A stretch of DNA of 64,000 nucleotides from Marinobacter vulgaris. Its GTDB lineage: Bacteria > Pseudomonadota > Gammaproteobacteria > Pseudomonadales > Oleiphilaceae. The notes under the pieces were generated by a model. That model saw only the letters and a list, made by a program, of their open reading frames with translations, had not been told where the DNA came from and did no database searches. The translations under genes and the position numbers were made by a program. Of the stretch, positions 1 through 8,438 are shown in pieces (the stretch's first letter is position 1; each line of letters opens with the position of its first letter). Location of the stretch: the NCBI RefSeq assembly GCF_003344045.1, contig NZ_QFWX01000008.1, forward strand, positions 51,079 to 115,078, in the 5' to 3' direction.

Positions 1-777
1 CGCCTGCATCAGGTCCGGACCGATCCCTGTGAAGACCTCGTAGCCGGCTGAATCCAGATGTCGGGTGACCGGCCCCGCAGTTGTGAAACGGGGCATGGCC
101 AGAGCCGTGTCCTTGATCAAATCGACTTTAACGGTCACGTCCATAGCGCTCTCGATGGCCGTTCCGCAAACCTCACCATCCCCTTGGGCGGCATGAGTAT
201 CGCCGATTGATAGAAGGCCGCCGGCGACCTCAACCGGCAGGTAGAGCGTTGCACCTGCGTTGAGGTCGCGAATGTCCATATTGCCCCCTACTCGTCTGGG
301 CGGCACCACCGAGTGCAGCCCTGGTTCAGACAGGGCAAGCCCAATCGTGCCGGCGAAAGGTTTCAGTGGAACCCTGGCAAACTTTCCGAACGCAGCAGGT
401 GCCATACTGCTGCGATCATAGCTCCAAAGCATCAATGCCGGATCCTGGAACTGGTCAGCCAATAATCCGAAGCCGGGAATGTTCGCGGTCCAGCCAAAAC
501 CGGACGGTCGAAAGCTATCGATAGTCAACTTCAAAACATCACCAGGCTCGGCGCCTTCCACATAGATCGGTCCGGTTACGGGATTGATCTTGTCGAAGGG
601 CATCGTTGTTACCGCCTCTACCGTCGAATCCGGCGTGAAATGGCCGTTGCCCGAATCACGACATTCCAGCTCGACCATGCTTCCCGGGATAACCCTGGCG
701 ACGGGAGCAAAACTGTTGTCCCATCCATGGTGGTGATGGGCGCCATGGATGGTTTTAACAAGCGTCTGTTCGCACAT
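1..777 (-). CDS. fmdA: Acetamidase/formamidase family protein (N-terminal part, cut by window edge)
   Basis: The 259 residues visible read as the N-terminal part of the FmdA/AmdA family, which hydrolyses formamide or short-chain amides to ammonia and the acid. The protein starts MCEQTLVKTIHGAHHHHGWD and carries the family-like stretches GDVLKLTIDSF and LSIGDTHAAQGDGEVCGTAI. The ATG at 777 overlaps the TAA stop of the solute-binding gene by one base (TAATG), so translation is probably coupled. It is the sixth gene of an operon with an amide sensor, an antiterminator and an ABC transporter, which supports amide use. The C-terminus lies beyond base 1, and the exact amide is not fixed by the sequence. 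Confidence 0.85.
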   Translation of the reverse strand, partial: MCEQTLVKTIHGAHHHHGWDNSFAPVARVIPGSMVELECRDSGNGHFTPDSTVEAVTTMPFDKINPVTGPIYVEGAEPGDVLKLTIDSFRPSGFGWTANIPGFGLLADQFQDPALMLWSYDRSSMAPAAFGKFARVPLKPFAGTIGLALSEPGLHSVVPPRRVGGNMDIRDLNAGATLYLPVEVAGGLLSIGDTHAAQGDGEVCGTAIESAMDVTVKVDLIKDTALAMPRFTTAGPVTRHLDSAGYEVFTGIGPDLMQA

Positions 778-2396
778 TATTTTACCCAGATATAGTCATA
801 GTTGACGGGGACATGGACTGGATCCACATACAGCGATTCATCACCAGCCATGCGCTCAGAGCGCACAGTGAAGCGCTGCTCATTGAAGATAGGCACCCAT
901 GGCGCATCCGCCATGGCCTCAATAAATACTGAGCCCCAAAGCTCAGCACGGTCGTCCCGTTGATGTTCGGCCACCATGGCATCTGCCGTGTCGCCCATCT
1001 CGTCCAGCTCTTCGTTACAGTACCAGGCCCAGTTCCAGCCTCCGGGAACGGCGCCCTCACAACCAAGAATCGGACCCCAGAAGTTGGCCGGATCCGGGAA
1101 GTCGGCAATCCAGGCCATACCACCAGACCAGACCATCGGCGCTTGATCTTGAACCCCGCCGGCCTCAATTACATTAGCCTGAGCTAGCGACCGGATCTCG
1201 GCGGTGATGCCAATGTTACTCAGATCCTGCTGCATGGCCTGCGCAATCCGGGGTTGGGGATCGGTGTTCATCACGAAGAGCTCGGTTGTAAAACCATCTT
1301 CATAGCCAGCTTCACGAAGCAAGGCCTTGGCCTTCTCGGGATCGAAGGGGTAGCCCTCATAACCTTCATCATAGCCCGGCATCGCTGGTGGCAGAGGCTG
1401 ATTGGCCGGGGTGGCACGGCCGTTGATGATGCGTACGATCCGGTCCTTGTTGATGGCCATGTTGATGGCCTGGCGGACCTTCAGGTTATCCAGTGGCGGA
1501 ATGGTAACGTTCAGAGTCAGGTACCCGGTGTGGAGCTGGTCGCCGACAACCATTAGCCCTTCATAAGCGGGATTGTTCTTGAACTGGAGGAACTTCGCAG
1601 GTGGAATGCCGTCGCCGGCGATATCCACGTCGCCCCGTTCCAGGCGCTGCAAGGCGACCATCGGTTCCTGCCCCACCTCAAAGGTAATGGTGTCGATGTA
1701 GGGCACGCCTTCCTTGTAATAATCCTCATTCTTCTCGAACACCAGGTGCCGGCCCAGAGCCCATTCTCCAAGTTCATAGGCGCCGGTACCGACAGGATTT
1801 TTACCAAAGTCGGCGCCATGCTCCTCGACGGCCTCCTTGGGCACGATAGAAGCGAAATTGAGCCCCATCACGTGGAGGAAGGTCGCGTTGGGCGCACTGA
1901 GCTCGATGGCGACGGTGTAGTCATCCACCACCGTAACCCCCTCCAGTTCCGTGGTGTCACCGGCGGAAACTGCGTCATAACCGAGAATCGGTGAGAAGAA
2001 ACCAGCTCCCGGGCTCTGGGTTTTGGGATTGGCAGTGCGCTCCAACGAGTATTTGACATCACTGGCCTTCATTTCGCGGCCATTGTGAAATTTAACCCCC
2101 TCCCGCAATTTGAAGGTGTAGGTCTTGCCATCATCTGACAGTTCATAGCTTTCCGCCAGGTCCAGCGCCAATTCCGTGGTGCCCGGCTTATAATCCATCA
2201 GGCCATCGAAAAGACTTTTGATCATGGACCAATTCTGCCAGTCGTAACCAATGGCAGGATCCAGTGTGGCGACGTCGTTCTGGTAGGTGACAATGATGTC
2301 ACCACCAGGCTTGGGATCAGCCGCAAAAGCGGTAACAGGCAGTATTACCGAAGCGATGGCAGTAGCCAGCAGGTTACGGGTCAGCGTGGTTTTCAT
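777..2396 (-). CDS. ABC transporter solute-binding protein, family 5 (dipeptide/oligopeptide/nickel type)
   Basis: This 539-residue protein has a Sec signal peptide ending near TAFA-ADPKPGG and no lipobox cysteine, so it should be periplasmic. The mature part has the SBP_bac_5 pattern, with LDPAIGYDWQNWSMIKSLFD near the start and LREGVKFHNGREMKASDVKY around residue 100. It follows two DppB/DppC-type permease genes and precedes an amidase gene, so its ligand is more likely an amide or amidated compound than a peptide (inference). No ATPase gene is visible in the operon; it may lie beyond the amidase outside the window. Confidence 0.9.
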   Translation of the reverse strand: MKTTLTRNLLATAIASVILPVTAFAADPKPGGDIIVTYQNDVATLDPAIGYDWQNWSMIKSLFDGLMDYKPGTTELALDLAESYELSDDGKTYTFKLREGVKFHNGREMKASDVKYSLERTANPKTQSPGAGFFSPILGYDAVSAGDTTELEGVTVVDDYTVAIELSAPNATFLHVMGLNFASIVPKEAVEEHGADFGKNPVGTGAYELGEWALGRHLVFEKNEDYYKEGVPYIDTITFEVGQEPMVALQRLERGDVDIAGDGIPPAKFLQFKNNPAYEGLMVVGDQLHTGYLTLNVTIPPLDNLKVRQAINMAINKDRIVRIINGRATPANQPLPPAMPGYDEGYEGYPFDPEKAKALLREAGYEDGFTTELFVMNTDPQPRIAQAMQQDLSNIGITAEIRSLAQANVIEAGGVQDQAPMVWSGGMAWIADFPDPANFWGPILGCEGAVPGGWNWAWYCNEELDEMGDTADAMVAEHQRDDRAELWGSVFIEAMADAPWVPIFNEQRFTVRSERMAGDESLYVDPVHVPVNYDYIWVK

Positions 2397-2420
2397 TGGT
2401 TGTACTCCTATGACTCAGGG

Positions 2421-3350
2421 TTAGGATTTGTCGAGCTCTATACGCGGGTCCACCAGTGGTACCAGCAGATCCGCAATCAGGTTGGCGATGACAATGGCGA
2501 CAGCAGAAATCATGGTGACTCCAACGATCACGGGGATGTCGACCCGCTGGATGGCCTGCCAGGCGAGTTGCCCCAGGCCGGGCCAGCCAAAGACAGACTC
2601 CACCACCACCAGGCCGCCGATAAATATGCCAATGTCAATACCGATCATCGGGATGACGGGAACGATGGCATTGGGCAAAACGTGACGGAACAGCACCCGG
2701 AGACGGGTGAGACCTTTGGAACGTGCGGTGCGGATAAAATCCTGCTCCAGAACTTCGATCATCGACGAGCGCACCATGCGGGAGTACCAGCCGCTGCCCA
2801 GCAGCCCAAGGGTGAGCGCCGGCAGCAATACATGCTCAAACTCGCCGTAACCGCCAAGGGGGAACCAGTCCAGGTTGACCGCAAACAGGTAAAGGAAAAG
2901 CATCGAGGCAATGAAGTGCGGGGAAGATACCCCCACAAAAGATAGCGCCATGAGAAACCGGTCTATCGCGGTGTTTCGCTTGATAGCAGCGAGCATTCCG
3001 AGGCTCACGCCGATCAGTAGCTCGAAACCGATACCCCACGCCATCAGCTCCATAGTGGGCCCCAGGCGCGAACTAATCAGCGCAGATACTTCTGTGCGCT
3101 GTATGTATGAGCGCCCAAGATCTCCCTGGATCAGGTTCATCAGGTAATGAAAGTATTGCTGATAAAAAGGCAGATCCAGGCCCAGCTGAGCACGGATATT
3201 GGCGACGGTCTCTGCTGTGGCACTACGTCCCGCCAGTTGCCGCGCAGGATCCGCAGGGATCATATAAAGCAGCAGGTAGGTAATAAAAGACACACCAAGC
3301 AGGATCAGGACTGCATAACCCAGACGGCGCAGAATATAGATTGGCATCAT
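2421..3350 (-). CDS. ABC transporter permease, DppB-like
   Basis: The 309-residue membrane protein begins MMPIYILRRLGYAVLILLGV, the usual first membrane helix of DppB/OppB permeases, and continues with the typical ADPARQLAG segment after helix 1. The conserved ATPase-contact region reads DFIRTARSKGLTRLRVLFRH (EAA-type loop). It overlaps the upstream permease gene by 4 bases, which suggests translational coupling, and is followed after 24 bases by the solute-binding gene. It would form the channel together with the DppC-like partner. Confidence 0.9.
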   Translation of the reverse strand: MMPIYILRRLGYAVLILLGVSFITYLLLYMIPADPARQLAGRSATAETVANIRAQLGLDLPFYQQYFHYLMNLIQGDLGRSYIQRTEVSALISSRLGPTMELMAWGIGFELLIGVSLGMLAAIKRNTAIDRFLMALSFVGVSSPHFIASMLFLYLFAVNLDWFPLGGYGEFEHVLLPALTLGLLGSGWYSRMVRSSMIEVLEQDFIRTARSKGLTRLRVLFRHVLPNAIVPVIPMIGIDIGIFIGGLVVVESVFGWPGLGQLAWQAIQRVDIPVIVGVTMISAVAIVIANLIADLLVPLVDPRIELDKS

Positions 3351-4204
3351 CCGCGTCCTTTCAGTGAGGGATCCAGTTCATCCCGCAGGGCGTCGCCCAC
3401 CAGGTTGAAACTCAGCGCCAGTAGAATGATGGCCAGTCCCGGAAACAGAACAAGCCAGAACGCCGAAGTAAAGTAGGTCTGACTCTCGAATATAATGTTG
3501 CCCCAGCTTGGGGTGGGCGGTTGTACGCCAACACCCAGAAAAGACAGGGTGGCTTCCAGAAGCACTGTTGTGGAGATGCCCAGAGTTGCCCATACCATGA
3601 TGGTGGGCAGCAGGTGTGGCAGGAGATGGGAGAACAGAATCCGCAAAGTGCTGGCGCCGAGAGTACGCTCTACCGCAATAAACTCCCTTGAAGAGATGGC
3701 AATGGTCTCTGAATAAATCACCCGCGCCACCTGGACCCAGTTCACCATCGCAATTACCAGTGCCACGATCCAGATGCTCGGTTGCAGAATCGCGGCCAGA
3801 GCAATAGCCAGCAAAAGCGCGGGGAAAGCCATCATCAGGTCGGTCAGGCGCATCAAAATGGTGCCGGTCCAGCCGCGAATAAAGCCTGCGCTGACGCCTA
3901 CAAGGGTACCGATGAGGATCGCAATTCCGTTGGCTACAATTCCAATAATCAGCGAAGTCTGAGCGCCATAAATAAGTCGGGAAAGCAGGTCCCGTCCCAG
4001 CAGATCAGTACCCAGGAGGAACTCATCATTCGGGGGCAGGGGTGCGCCCTCCATGGTCAACCCATCGAAATACTGCATGTTTGGATCGTGGGGTGCCACC
4101 CAGGGGGCCAGTACTGCAACGCTTATAACTGTGACAATCAGTACAAGCGATACGGCCACTGACTTGTGCCGGCAAAGGTTACGGATCACTGTCGGAAAGG
4201 ACAT
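3347..4204 (-). CDS. ABC transporter permease, DppC-like
   Basis: The 285-residue protein has the DppC/OppC layout: one N-terminal helix, a short periplasmic segment (WVAPHDPNMQYFDG), the motif LLGTDLLGRDLLSRLIYGAQ, and a membrane domain with the EAA-type loop SSREFIAVERTLGASTLRIL. The C-terminus ends in the common LVGDALRDELDPSLKGRG. It lies 2 bases after the AmiR-like gene, so regulator and transporter are co-transcribed. It pairs with the DppB-like permease encoded next. Confidence 0.9.
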   Translation of the reverse strand: MSFPTVIRNLCRHKSVAVSLVLIVTVISVAVLAPWVAPHDPNMQYFDGLTMEGAPLPPNDEFLLGTDLLGRDLLSRLIYGAQTSLIIGIVANGIAILIGTLVGVSAGFIRGWTGTILMRLTDLMMAFPALLLAIALAAILQPSIWIVALVIAMVNWVQVARVIYSETIAISSREFIAVERTLGASTLRILFSHLLPHLLPTIMVWATLGISTTVLLEATLSFLGVGVQPPTPSWGNIIFESQTYFTSAFWLVLFPGLAIILLALSFNLVGDALRDELDPSLKGRG

Positions 4205-4206
4205 GT

Positions 4207-4797
4207 TCAGCTCCCCTGCCGCCGGAGCCGGGATTGGTTTTCGATGTCGTGACAGATAGCTTCGATACTCTGGTTCAGAGTCATGGACAGGGTACGGACC
4301 CGCTCAAAAGCTTCATCTTCGTTGATGCCGCAATCTAGCATCAGACGGGCGATGGACTTGGCGATCAGTGGTCGTGCCTTCAGTTTGCTGTAAAGGTCGC
4401 TGTTGTCACTTTCCAGTGCTGACAACTTATTCCGCAGACCCTGAGCCATCATCAGCGTTGTGTAGACAGAAGTCTGGGTAATGGGCTTGTTAAGCATAGC
4501 GGTTGCCCCCATCCGGATTGCGCACTGGATTTGGGAGAGGGTTTCGTGATGGCTCAGAGCAATAATGGGAAGCCCGGCGGCGTCTGCCTGAGCCAGAAGA
4601 TTAGGGCTTTCGAAATCGTCCAGCTCCACAATCAAGGCTACGATTCCCGGCGGCATGGATCCCTGATCCTGCCGCAAAGCTTCTGCGGCAATGCCCAGAC
4701 GCTGCAGGCTTTTGCATAGCATGGCTTCAGTACGCTCGTCGCAGTCAACGAGGAGCAGTGTGCGGGCCGGGTGGGTGGATGATGTGGTGGTTTTCAT
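4207..4797 (-). CDS. amiR: ANTAR-domain antiterminator, AmiR-like
   Basis: This 196-residue protein has an N-terminal receiver-like domain (TLLLVDCDERTEAMLCKSLQ) and a C-terminal ANTAR domain from about residue 130, with KLKARPLIAKSIARLMLDCG followed by the conserved pattern of EDEAFERVRTLSM. ANTAR proteins bind paired RNA hairpins in a leader and prevent termination. It overlaps the AmiC-like gene by 4 bases (4794-4797), matching the amiC-amiR pairing in which AmiC holds AmiR inactive until an amide binds. The terminator found at 5952-5993 is a natural target. Confidence 0.88.
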   Translation of the reverse strand: MKTTTSSTHPARTLLLVDCDERTEAMLCKSLQRLGIAAEALRQDQGSMPPGIVALIVELDDFESPNLLAQADAAGLPIIALSHHETLSQIQCAIRMGATAMLNKPITQTSVYTTLMMAQGLRNKLSALESDNSDLYSKLKARPLIAKSIARLMLDCGINEDEAFERVRTLSMTLNQSIEAICHDIENQSRLRRQGS

Positions 4798-5936
4798 TTC
4801 ACAATCCTCAGATCACCGGCGGCACGTTGCTGCGGTTGGGGCAAGCAGAAGTCATTCAGGTCTGTCTGAACCAGGTAGGGATCAGCCTCCAGGTTATTCC
4901 GCGCCTTGTGGACAACCTCGAAGCTCTCCCCTGCTGCTTGTGCAATAACGCTAGGCAAAGCCAGGTGATTGTTGCGGGCGGAGAGAAAAACCTGTCCCAG
5001 AACGGTATCGCTATGGTCCTGGTAAAGCGCTTCACGAATGCGGTCAGGGTCGTCGCTACCAACCTGTTCACAGGCCCGGGCGAAAAGATGCATCGCGTTG
5101 TACGCACAGGCGTAGTAGTGGGAATACGGCTGGCTGCCATGTCGTTGCCGCTGGCCGTCAACAAAAGCCGGATTGACCGCCTCAAAAAATGCGCCACAGG
5201 ATAAGAGCCGGATATGATCTGCACCACGAACACAGGGCAGCTCGGCTTCCGTAAAATTACAGCTCAGCACCGTCGCCTGCACTCCCCTACTGGCGCAAGC
5301 GTCACTTAACTGATGGAGAAAATGATAGGACGATTCCCCTACAAGATTGTTGAGAACGAACGTTGTTGGCGCCGACAGAATATTGCCAATCAATGGACCG
5401 AAATCCATGCAACCAAAGCGATAATATTTTTCCCCCAGAACCCGACCGTGGCTCATCTCGATCAGCTCGCGGGCGATCCGGTTACTTTCCCAACCCCAGA
5501 CATAGTTTGACCCCACCAGGTAAGCGTCTGCACCAAAGTGCTTGAGAGCGTAGCTCAACAGGGGTACCAGGTTCTGATTGGGGCAACCCCCGAGATAGAG
5601 AACGCTTTCGCTGCACTCAAATCCCTCATAGGGACAGGCATACCAGAGCAGGCTGTGGGTATGCTCCAGATCGGGAATGATTTCCTTGCGGCTAGCGGAG
5701 GTAGTGGTGCCGAAGATGTGGCTGGCGCCACCGTCAATCAACTGCGCGATACCGCGGCTATATTCCTCGAGCTGTCCCGCCGGGTTATAGCTGCGGTAGC
5801 TTATTCGAATCTGACGAACGGGGTCCTGGTTGATTTCATCAATGGCATTCTGGAGGCCAGCGAAAGTGCTGGCTCCCATTCGCCGATAGGTGCCCTCCGT
5901 GGACACCAGAATTCCGACTTCTACCGTCTGCCGCAT
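4794..5936 (-). CDS. amiC: AmiC-like amide-sensing negative regulator (periplasmic-binding fold, cytoplasmic)
   Basis: The protein has the Peripla_BP_6/AmiC fold: VEVGILVSTEGTYRRMG at the start, HIFGTTTSASRKEIIPDLEH near residue 90, and ALKHFGADAYLVGSNYVWGW near residue 150. No signal peptide is present, as expected for AmiC, which binds short amides in the cytoplasm and releases AmiR. I chose the ATG at 5936 (380 residues, near the usual AmiC length) because it has a GGGACGG stretch at ribosome-binding distance. The upstream ATG at 5951 directly abuts a terminator T-run, and a longer frame open to 5999 would run through that terminator. Confidence 0.85.
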   Translation of the reverse strand: MRQTVEVGILVSTEGTYRRMGASTFAGLQNAIDEINQDPVRQIRISYRSYNPAGQLEEYSRGIAQLIDGGASHIFGTTTSASRKEIIPDLEHTHSLLWYACPYEGFECSESVLYLGGCPNQNLVPLLSYALKHFGADAYLVGSNYVWGWESNRIARELIEMSHGRVLGEKYYRFGCMDFGPLIGNILSAPTTFVLNNLVGESSYHFLHQLSDACASRGVQATVLSCNFTEAELPCVRGADHIRLLSCGAFFEAVNPAFVDGQRQRHGSQPYSHYYACAYNAMHLFARACEQVGSDDPDRIREALYQDHSDTVLGQVFLSARNNHLALPSVIAQAAGESFEVVHKARNNLEADPYLVQTDLNDFCLPQPQQRAAGDLRIVK

Positions 5937-5951
5937 AAAATTCCGTCCCAT

Positions 5952-5993
5952 AAAAAAAGCCCGAACGACCGCCAAGTACGGACATTCAGGCTT
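5952..5993 (-). terminator. Leader terminator before the AmiC-like gene, probable ANTAR target
   Basis: On the minus strand AAGCCTGAA (5993-5985) pairs with TTCGGGCTT (5965-5957), one G:T wobble, followed by a T-run reaching base 5952. This is a Rho-independent terminator ending right before the start region of the first operon gene. Two further short inverted repeats lie upstream at 6004-6019 (GCGTTAG/CTAACGC) and 6039-6049 (GGCC/GGCC). AmiR-type proteins work on such leaders, so conditional readthrough is the likely mode of control. I did not find clear A1/G4 hexanucleotide loops by eye. Confidence 0.75.
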
Positions 5994-6071
5994 CGACACC
6001 CGGGCGTTAGGGCTAACGCATTTTGTGTAAAGACTTACGGCCAGTGGCCAGCTTCATCAACTACTGGGTAA

Positions 6072-6092
6072 AGTATAGAAAGAACTGTGCCA
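6072..6092 (-). promoter_or_regulatory. Candidate promoter for the amide operon
   Basis: Reading on the minus strand, TATACT (6077-6072) is a good sigma-70 -10 box without a strong -35. Overlapping it, TGGCAC (6092-6087) followed after 5 bases by TTTC resembles a sigma-54 site whose -12 GC is changed to TC. Either would start a leader of roughly 110 bases that includes the terminator. The choice between the two is open. Confidence 0.35.
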
Positions 6093-6095
6093 GAA

Positions 6096-6384
6096 TCCAT
6101 TAATGACTTATAAATTTTTCATCTCTTTGAAAAACCTTACGAAATAGGAGGCGCGTACTGGGGCAATGGGTAAAATCCGGACCTGTCGCTTGCTGAATCT
6201 GCGCGTCAGGACAGTGCGTTTTTGCAATAAACCGCCACATTCTGGAGCATGGTGCTTAGCATTGAGTTCCTAGACTCAAGCCAGTACACGCTTTCACATT
6301 CAATAAACAGCTCAGGCACAAGGGGCACGATGCGAGCTGCCGCCTCAAGGCTCTACAAAACAAAACTTAATTATCAGCTCGAAA
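6096..6384. other. Intergenic stretch without recognised features
   Basis: Between the amide operon promoter region and the end of the GMC oxidoreductase gene I see no open frame with a plausible start and no strong hairpin with a T-run. It presumably holds upstream promoter sequence of the operon. Confidence 0.4.
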
Positions 6385-8007
6385 TTACAAACGGTTCTTG
6401 CCAGCTCTAATCACGTCAGCAATCTTTTCTGCAATCATGATCGTTGGCGCATTGGTATTTCCACCAACCAGGGTTGGCATCACCGAGGCGTCCACGACAC
6501 GGAGCCCTTCAAGCCCCCTCACCTTCAGGTCCGGATCAACCACGGCCAGATCATCGACACCCATCTTGCAGGTGCCGACCGGGTGGTAAATGGTGTCGGC
6601 TCTGGCGCGAATGTGCCGGGCCCACTCTTCGTCACTCATGCCATCGTGAAGGCCAAACAATTCCGATTGACGATAGCTCGCCAGCGCAGGTGCCTGCAGA
6701 ATACTGCGGGTTATTTTCGCACCCTTGATGGTCAATTCCAGGTCGCCTTGATCAGATAGGTAATTCGGGTCGATAACTGGTTCAGCCATGGGGTCGGCGC
6801 TGCCAAGAAAAACACGCCCGCGGGATTTTGGCCGCAGGTTGCAAACGTGACAGCTGAAGCCGTGTCCCCAGTGCAACTTGCGAGCATGATCTTCAACAAT
6901 AGATACCACGAAATGAAGTTGCAGGTCCGGCGTATCCAAACCCGGATCAGACTTCAGAAACGCCGCGCCCTCGGCAAAAGGTGACGACACCATGCCGGTA
7001 CCATCCTTTCGCCATTGCAGGGAGTGGCCAAGCATATTCTTCATGCCTTTGAGGCTGAAACCAAAATTATCCGTATCATCGGTTCTGTAGGCCAGAATGA
7101 AATCCAGATGATCCTGCAGATTCTGCCCCACGCCGGGCAATTCGTGAATCATCGGGATTCCGTGAGGCGCAATATCCTCAGGACGGCCAACCCCTGACAG
7201 CTGGAGTAGCTGGGGCGATCCAAAAGCACCGCAGGCAACAATCACCTCACGATGAGCGAAAACATTCTGCGTTTGTCCCTTCAGGCGGTATTCAACACCC
7301 ACGGCACGTTTACCATTGAAAACAACGCGGGTAGCCCGTGCGCCAGTCACAACTTTCAGATTGTTCCGCTGCTCCATGACTGGATGCAAATACGCCGCGG
7401 CTGTCGAGCAGCGCTGACCATTGCGCTCTTTGTCATGGAACTGGGTGACCTCATAAAGGCCGGCGCCCTCATTATCACCGGTATTAAAATCGTCAGTTAA
7501 CGGATAGCCCCGCTCTTGAGCGGCTTCGACGAACGCTTCCGAAATAGGCCTAGGAGATCTCTGTTTGGCGACATGCAGAGGCCCCTCAGCGCCGTGACTC
7601 TCATTTGCGCCGTTTTCATGACACTCCGCCTTGCGGAAATAGGGCAACACCTCGTCCCAGCTCCAACCGCGACAGCCAAGCTCAGCCCAACCATCATAAT
7701 CCGCCCTGTGACCACGAACATAAAGCATCGCGTTGATCAGGCTGGAACCGCCCAACCCGCGGCCTCGCGGCTGAAAGCCCCGACGACCATCAAGTTCAGG
7801 CTGTTGTTCGGTCTTCAATGCCCAGTTATTGATCTTTCCGTGACCCGGCATCAGCGCCACTACTCCGGCAGGGGCGCGGACCAGGAGGTGATCACCCTTA
7901 CCGCCCGCCTCGAGCAGGCAGACGCTCACCTCAGGGTCCTCGCTCAGTCGTGCGGCCAACACCGCACCAGCCGATCCACCACCGACAATGACGTAATCAA
8001 AAATCAT
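6385..8007 (-). CDS. GMC-family FAD-dependent alcohol dehydrogenase (choline dehydrogenase/AlkJ-like)
   Basis: This 540-residue flavoprotein has the N-terminal dinucleotide-binding motif VIVGGGSAGAVLAARLSE (residues 6-23), the GMC signature GGSSLINAMLYVRG near residue 85, and the C-terminal active-site region with HPVGTCKMG and GGNTNAPTIMIAEKIADVI. Members oxidise primary alcohols or choline and pass electrons to the membrane quinone pool. The length fits BetA/AlkJ enzymes. No betaine or alkane genes are next to it, so the substrate is open. It stands alone on the minus strand. Confidence 0.9.
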   Translation of the reverse strand: MIFDYVIVGGGSAGAVLAARLSEDPEVSVCLLEAGGKGDHLLVRAPAGVVALMPGHGKINNWALKTEQQPELDGRRGFQPRGRGLGGSSLINAMLYVRGHRADYDGWAELGCRGWSWDEVLPYFRKAECHENGANESHGAEGPLHVAKQRSPRPISEAFVEAAQERGYPLTDDFNTGDNEGAGLYEVTQFHDKERNGQRCSTAAAYLHPVMEQRNNLKVVTGARATRVVFNGKRAVGVEYRLKGQTQNVFAHREVIVACGAFGSPQLLQLSGVGRPEDIAPHGIPMIHELPGVGQNLQDHLDFILAYRTDDTDNFGFSLKGMKNMLGHSLQWRKDGTGMVSSPFAEGAAFLKSDPGLDTPDLQLHFVVSIVEDHARKLHWGHGFSCHVCNLRPKSRGRVFLGSADPMAEPVIDPNYLSDQGDLELTIKGAKITRSILQAPALASYRQSELFGLHDGMSDEEWARHIRARADTIYHPVGTCKMGVDDLAVVDPDLKVRGLEGLRVVDASVMPTLVGGNTNAPTIMIAEKIADVIRAGKNRL

Positions 8008-8057
8008 AAATTCCTCTTCTCTGGTTATTATTTGACGGAACGAGGTTTAACACCCGG

Positions 8058-8256
8058 GCGATTAATCGGTCGGCAAAAATTCCGGCTCGCCAACTCGCTC
8101 AAGATTCTTGACCCCCTTCACCGGCTCGCAGGCCAGGGGTGCGGGAATGTGGGTTTTTATGACGCCCTGGAATGACTCAACCTGATGAAAATCCGGATCC
8201 AGCCACCTATTAAAGTCATCAGGGCGCAGCATCAACGGTATGCTTTTAGGATGAAT
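8058..8256. repeat. Direct repeat copy A (3' end of SRAP gene)
   Basis: This 199-bp stretch aligns without gaps to 14466-14664 at a constant offset of 6408 bases; I count 21 mismatches (about 89% identity). Both copies have the same orientation and start with GCGATTAATC. Similarity fades just beyond both ends. Confidence 0.85.
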
Positions 8257-8286
8257 AGGCTGAACCCTGGGGGAGGCGTGAAAACC
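8062..8286 (-). pseudogene. SRAP (HMCES/YedK) gene remnant, C-terminal fragment only
   Basis: Read on the minus strand this encodes a segment from about SPRVQPIHPKSIPLMLRPDD to the end EPEFLPTD, matching the last ~70 residues of the intact SRAP protein at 14470-15135 (PRFSHIHPKSIPLMLRSGDF to EAELLPAD). The catalytic Cys2, Asn and Glu parts are missing, so it cannot be active. An open frame continues upstream to 8421 but that part does not resemble SRAP. It is most likely a leftover of a duplication or recombination event. Confidence 0.8.
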
Positions 8287-8438
8287 ATACCACAGAGGCC
8301 GAAGCCGGGAGAGAACCATAAATCTTTTCGCTCGTAACATCTCATTACAGAGCAACGAGCACGGGAAAATGCCGGCTTGATGAGATTCATCTTCGCGATG
8401 ACGCGAAACAGAGGCGGTCATCAGAGCCGAACACCGCC

